Assembly (NCBI GenBank): GCA_018827845.1
Contig: JAHJXC010000079.1
Location: forward strand, 1 to 7,086
From: Patescibacteria group bacterium
Lineage (GTDB): Bacteria > Patescibacteriota > Minisyncoccia > UBA9983
Direction: 5' to 3'
Length of the DNA stretch: 7,086 nt
Shown here piece by piece: positions 4,246-7,086 of this stretch; within the stretch, counting starts at the first letter, position 1, and each line of letters opens with the position of its first letter. The notes below the pieces were generated by a model. The model searched no databases. It was not told the origin of the DNA and was given only the letters and a program-made list of their open reading frames with translations. Both the position numbers and the translations under genes were made by a program.

Positions 4246-5754
4246 ATGATTAGAGATATTTTGAGATCTGAAATCGAGAGGGCGGTAAATAAAAAGGTTG
4301 ATTTTAATGTTTCCACGAATGAGAAATTCGGAGATTATTCCAGCAATGTGGCAATCTTGCTTAAGGAGGATCCAAAAAAAATTGCAGATAAAATAAAATC
4401 CCCTTATATTTCCAAAATTGAAATCGCTGGCCCGGGATTTTTGAATTTCTATCTGTCGGAAAAAGGATTAATGGAGGGGTTAAAAAAACTAGCCGATTGT
4501 CCTAAACAAGGTTTAGGACAAAAAATTCAAGTGGAATTTATTTCTGCCAATCCGACCGGAGAATTGCATATAGGCCATGGCAGGAGCGCATTTTACGGCG
4601 ACGCGCTGGCAAATGTTTTGGAAAAAGCCGGCTATAAGGTTGAGCGCGAGTATTTTATTAATGATTCAAAAGAAAGCGCGCAGATAAAAGAACTTGGAAA
4701 GACGATTTTAGGGAAAGGAACAAGCTATCTTACTTCTTATCTGAAGAAGAAACTAGAAAAGAGAAAATGGAAAGTGGATGACGAAAGCGAAGTTGGCTAT
4801 GCGATAGCCGAAGAGATTCAGGAAGACAATGAGAAGTTTATAAAATCTCTGGGTATTAAATTTGACCGTTGGTTTTCAGAAGAATTGCAGCTCCGGGAAA
4901 AGAAAGAATTTAAAAAGACGATAGAATTATTGGAAAAGAAAAAAATGGTTTATAAAAAGGACGGTGCGGTTTGGCTGAAAACTTCTAAATATGGAGATGA
5001 TGAGGATAGGGTTATAGTGCGTTCTAGCGGCGAGATTGCTTATTTTTTATCTGATATTGCCTATCATATAAATAAGGTTAAGCGCGGTTATAAAAAAATT
5101 ATTGATATCTGGGGAGCGGACCATCAAGGACATGTTAAAAGAATGATGGCAGTGAAAAAAATGCTGGGGTGGAAATCAGATTTGGATATTTTAATCAGCC
5201 AATTAGCTACTCTTAAAAAGGGCGATGAAAGAAAAAAACTGTCAAAAAGAAAGGGGAATATTGTTTTACTGAAAGATTTAGTAAAAGAAGTTGGCCTTGA
5301 CGCGGTTCGCTGGTTTTATTTGGAAAAATCCCTCTCCACTCATATGGATTTTGATTTGGATTTGGCAAAAGAGCGCTCGCAGAAAAATCCAGTTTATTAT
5401 GTGCAATACGCAGGCGCAAGAATGAATAGCATATTGAATAAATCCAAATTACCTGCCCGCAGATGCTTCGCATCAAGCGATGCAGGCGGGCAAATTTCAA
5501 AACCTGTTAGGAATTTAATTTTGAAACTCATTCAGTTTCCGGAAACGATTGAAGATATTACCAAAGATTATCAGGTGCAGAGATTGACTGTTTACGCCTA
5601 TGAACTTGCAAGCGAATTTTCGCAGTTTTACCGTGACATAAAAGTCATTGGCTCTAAAAATGAAAAAGAATTAATCGCGCTTGTTGCATTGACCAGAAAG
5701 ATATTACAAGATACATTAAAATTATTGGGAATTTCAGCCCCAGAAAAAATGTAA
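4246..5754 (+). CDS. argS: Arginyl-tRNA synthetase
   Basis: This class I enzyme charges tRNA-Arg. A shortened N-terminal Add-1 tRNA-binding domain (about 1-85, ending AGPGFLNFYLS) leads into the Rossmann core with the HIGH motif H108-I-G-H111 in ANPTGELHIGHGR. Further marks are IWGADHQGHVKRM (288-300) and the KMSKS counterpart K331-L-S-K-R335 followed by KGN. The all-helical anticodon domain begins near YYVQYAGARM (384-393) and ends in the family tail LLGISAPEKM. At 502 aa it is smaller than the usual 550-580. Residues 403-415 (PARRCFASSDAGG), in the linker where the anticodon domain is variable, are encoded by a GC-rich palindromic element. There is no SD; a likely leaderless promoter sits just upstream. 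It leads a tight operon with DUF5674, an 89-aa gene and ileS. Confidence 0.96.
   Translation: MIRDILRSEIERAVNKKVDFNVSTNEKFGDYSSNVAILLKEDPKKIADKIKSPYISKIEIAGPGFLNFYLSEKGLMEGLKKLADCPKQGLGQKIQVEFISANPTGELHIGHGRSAFYGDALANVLEKAGYKVEREYFINDSKESAQIKELGKTILGKGTSYLTSYLKKKLEKRKWKVDDESEVGYAIAEEIQEDNEKFIKSLGIKFDRWFSEELQLREKKEFKKTIELLEKKKMVYKKDGAVWLKTSKYGDDEDRVIVRSSGEIAYFLSDIAYHINKVKRGYKKIIDIWGADHQGHVKRMMAVKKMLGWKSDLDILISQLATLKKGDERKKLSKRKGNIVLLKDLVKEVGLDAVRWFYLEKSLSTHMDFDLDLAKERSQKNPVYYVQYAGARMNSILNKSKLPARRCFASSDAGGQISKPVRNLILKLIQFPETIEDITKDYQVQRLTVYAYELASEFSQFYRDIKVIGSKNEKELIALVALTRKILQDTLKLLGISAPEKM
5452..5492 (+). repeat. In-frame GC-rich palindromic element inside argS
   Basis: The outer arms TGCCCGC (5454-5460) and GCGGGCA (5486-5492) are perfect inverted repeats. 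Inside, GATGC (5462-5466), GCATC (5470-5474) and GATGC (5479-5483) can form either of two alternating hairpins. Positions 5452-5490 are 39 nt, exactly 13 codons, with 26 G or C, against strongly AT-rich surroundings. The encoded residues (403-415) fall in a variable linker and the frame stays open. Seen directly: palindrome, composition and frame. Inferred: that it is a mobile or dispersed repeat that inserted into argS. Confidence 0.65.
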
Positions 5755-5758
5755 TATT

Positions 5759-6091
5759 ATGATTATTAAGGAGAAAATTTCAAACAGCGAAAAGGAAAGG
5801 ATTTTTAATGATTCGTATGGAACAATGGTTAAACTCATGGTTGATATTGAAAAAGAAATTTTGTCTGTTGGCTGCGAATTTCATATAGATTGCGCAGAGG
5901 AACTAACTGAGAAAGAGAATTCTCGTCAGAAAAATTTATGGGGGGCAAATTTATACAAAGAAGGGAATCGCATTGACTTTGTTTCCTTGATAAACATCAA
6001 GCCGGCTGAAAAGAACCGTTCAATGAAAATTGAAAACAAAGAAATCAGAAAAAGTATTGAAAAAATTATAAAAAAATTGTTATGCAGTTAG
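5759..6091 (+). CDS. DUF5674-like family protein (110 aa)
   Basis: The pattern YGTMVKLMVDIEKEILSVGCEFHID (20-44), then QKNLWGANLYKEG (57-69), FVSLINIKPAEKNRS (74-88) and a final helix EIRKSIEKIIKKLL, resembles what I recall of DUF5674, a small family frequent in CPR genomes with the 'VDIEKGI.AVGGELH' and 'NLWG.NLYP' marks. No biochemical function is known to me. It is soluble, with no signal or membrane segment. It starts 4 nt after argS without an SD; the AAGGAG in its sequence lies after the ATG and cannot serve it. It overlaps the next gene by 10 nt. Its place between two aminoacyl-tRNA synthetase genes suggests co-expression with translation genes, not necessarily a shared role. Confidence 0.78.
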   Translation: MIIKEKISNSEKERIFNDSYGTMVKLMVDIEKEILSVGCEFHIDCAEELTEKENSRQKNLWGANLYKEGNRIDFVSLINIKPAEKNRSMKIENKEIRKSIEKIIKKLLCS

Positions 6092-6351
6092 AAAAATGGC
6101 AAAAATTTACAAAAAGCCAGCAGATTGGCGCGATTGGAGCAGAGATTCTGCGTGCTCAAACATGGCAGGGCAAAGACAAAAATAATTTTTTGTCCTCAAT
6201 TGAGAGGGCAATAGGACTTATTGATTTTACTATTGAAGACAATCGCTGGCGCAATCAGCTTTCAATGCTTTTTTGGCTTCGCAACAAGATGGCTGAATTT
6301 TATGTTGGGATTACCAAAGAAAATATTGAGGTTTTATATAATGCTTTATAG
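6082..6351 (+). CDS. Small helical protein of unknown function (89 aa)
   Basis: No named family recognised, though its layout resembles a small hypothetical protein I associate with CPR genomes. Features are QQIGAIGAEILRAQTWQGKD (13-32), the helix SSIERAIGLIDFTIEDNRW (38-56), LSMLFWLRNKMAEFYVG (60-76) and a short tail EVLYNAL. It appears all-helical, with conserved-looking tryptophans at 6, 28, 56 and 65 and a repeated Ile/Leu-rich face, as in a helical bundle. The start overlaps the DUF5674 stop by 10 nt, so translation is probably coupled; no SD is visible. ileS begins 5 nt after its stop. The ordered residues and coding context argue that it is a genuine gene. Confidence 0.75.
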   Translation: MQLEKWQKFTKSQQIGAIGAEILRAQTWQGKDKNNFLSSIERAIGLIDFTIEDNRWRNQLSMLFWLRNKMAEFYVGITKENIEVLYNAL

Positions 6352-6356
6352 TTTTT

Positions 6357-7086
6357 ATGAATGAAAAAGAAATCTTAAAATTTTGGGAGAAGAACAAAAT
6401 TTTTCAGAAGTCCCTTCAACAAGCTCAGGGCAAGCCGCTCTTTTCTTTTTATGACGGTCCGCCATTTCTATCTGGCAAGCCTCATTACGGCCATATTTTA
6501 ACTGCCACTATCAAAGACACTGTCGCCAGATATAAGACAATGAAGGGCTTTAATGTTCCGCGTAGGGTTGGCTGGGACTGCCATGGTCTGCCTGTGGAGA
6601 ATTTTATTGAGAAAGAACTCAATGTAAAAAGCAAAAAAGAAATTGAAGAAAAAATTGGTATTGAAAAATTCAATAAAGCTGCGCGGGACTCGGTTTTTTC
6701 ATGCTTGGAAATTTTTCAAAAAACACTAAAAAGGGTTGGCAGATGGGCTGATTACACTGATTCCTATATGACTTTGGACAATTCCTATATTGAATCAGTC
6801 TGGTGGGTTTTGAAACAATTATGGGAAAGAGGGCTAGTTTATAAAGATTATAGAGTTTCTCCATATTGCCCTAGATGCGGAACCCCGCTTTCTAATTTTG
6901 AAGTTAATCTTGGTTACAAAGATGTTTCTGATCCATCAATATATATAAAATTCAAAATTAAAAACAAAGAGAATGCATATTTTCTTGTTTGGACAACTAC
7001 TCCATGGACATTAACTGCCAATGTAGCATTGGCAATAGGAAATGACATTGATTATGTAAAGATTAAATATAATAATAATAATTTAA
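6357..7086 (+). CDS. ileS: Isoleucyl-tRNA synthetase, N-terminal part (runs off the window)
   Basis: The frame from ATG 6357 is open to the last base: 243 codons with no stop, about a quarter of a full IleRS. Class I marks are FYDGPPFLSGKPHYGH (31-46), containing the HIGH-equivalent H43-Y-G-H46, and RRVGWDCHGLPVE (69-81). A CPRCG zinc knuckle at 171-175 follows, then WTTTPWTLTANVAL (212-225), the start of the editing domain (CP1). The motifs TIKDTVARYKTMKGFNVPRR and HGLPVEN with KELNVKSKKEIEE are closer to the archaeal/eukaryotic-type IleS2 than to the E. coli type; IleS2 enzymes are often naturally insensitive to mupirocin, which is inference here. No SD; 5 nt after the 89-aa gene. The linker at residues 19-25 carries a candidate repeat (6412-6430). 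Confidence 0.95.
   Translation, partial: MNEKEILKFWEKNKIFQKSLQQAQGKPLFSFYDGPPFLSGKPHYGHILTATIKDTVARYKTMKGFNVPRRVGWDCHGLPVENFIEKELNVKSKKEIEEKIGIEKFNKAARDSVFSCLEIFQKTLKRVGRWADYTDSYMTLDNSYIESVWWVLKQLWERGLVYKDYRVSPYCPRCGTPLSNFEVNLGYKDVSDPSIYIKFKIKNKENAYFLVWTTTPWTLTANVALAIGNDIDYVKIKYNNNNL
6412..6430 (+). repeat. Candidate dispersed repeat in the ileS N-terminal linker
   Basis: The 19-mer CCCTTCAACAAGCTCAGGG has CCCT/AGGG ends and differs at one base from a CCCTTCGACAAGCTCAGGG motif that I remember as a frequent dispersed repeat in diverse bacterial and CPR genomes. It is in frame, covering residues 19-25 (SLQQAQG), between the first helix and the FYDGPPF strand, a tolerant position. Only one copy is in this window, so repeat status is from memory and not shown here. 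Confidence 0.4.

Overview
The window reads as a chromosomal fragment of an AT-rich bacterium, most likely a Patescibacteria/CPR member (Parcubacteria-like). The lines of evidence are: very compact core genes with 4-6 nt gaps, a small ArgRS (502 aa), an IleRS with archaeal/eukaryotic-type (IleS2-like) N-terminal motifs, a DUF5674-like protein, several tiny proteins of no recognised family, and GC-rich palindromes placed in frame inside a protein gene. TGA is used as a stop (87-aa gene; dCMP deaminase gene), so the code looks standard (table 11) rather than the Gracilibacteria/Absconditabacteria code. Taxonomy is inferred from gene content only.

Layout, all on the + strand. (1) 2-172: 3' end of a SIMPL (DUF541/YggE-like) gene; a perfect-consensus sigma70 promoter (TTGACA-17-TATAAT) overlaps its stop codon. 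(2) 289-798: 169-aa zinc-ribbon/coiled-coil protein with a structured leader and its own terminator. (3) 890-1153: 87-aa basic protein whose stop codon lies inside its terminator hairpin. (4) 1230-2396: secE-nusG-rplK, protein export, transcription elongation and ribosomal protein L11; rplA does not follow. (5) 2458-3859: dCMP deaminase, an archaeal-type thymidylate synthase overlapping it by ATGA, and a 43-aa zinc-ribbon protein, closed by a terminator. The first two make a two-step dCMP to dUMP to dTMP module. (6) 3943-4197: 84-aa protein with a DnaJ-like four-cysteine knuckle, closed by a UUCG-tetraloop terminator. (7) 4246 to the window end: argS, DUF5674-like gene, 89-aa conserved-looking gene and ileS (runs off the edge), packed as one operon.

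The most striking pattern is a two-class structure. The six accessory genes (169 aa, 87 aa, dCMP deaminase, ThyA, 43 aa, 84 aa) all have strong Shine-Dalgarno sequences, mostly AGGAGG, and all the intrinsic terminators found follow these genes or their groups. The seven core or core-operon genes (secE, nusG, rplK, argS, DUF5674, 89 aa, ileS) have no recognisable Shine-Dalgarno, and argS looks leaderless. A second signal is a 39-nt, 13-codon GC-rich palindromic element in frame inside argS, reminiscent of coding-region palindromic elements such as those of Rickettsia; a weaker candidate repeat sits in ileS. No tRNA, rRNA, CRISPR array or insertion sequence is seen, and no stretch over 300 nt lacks a gene.
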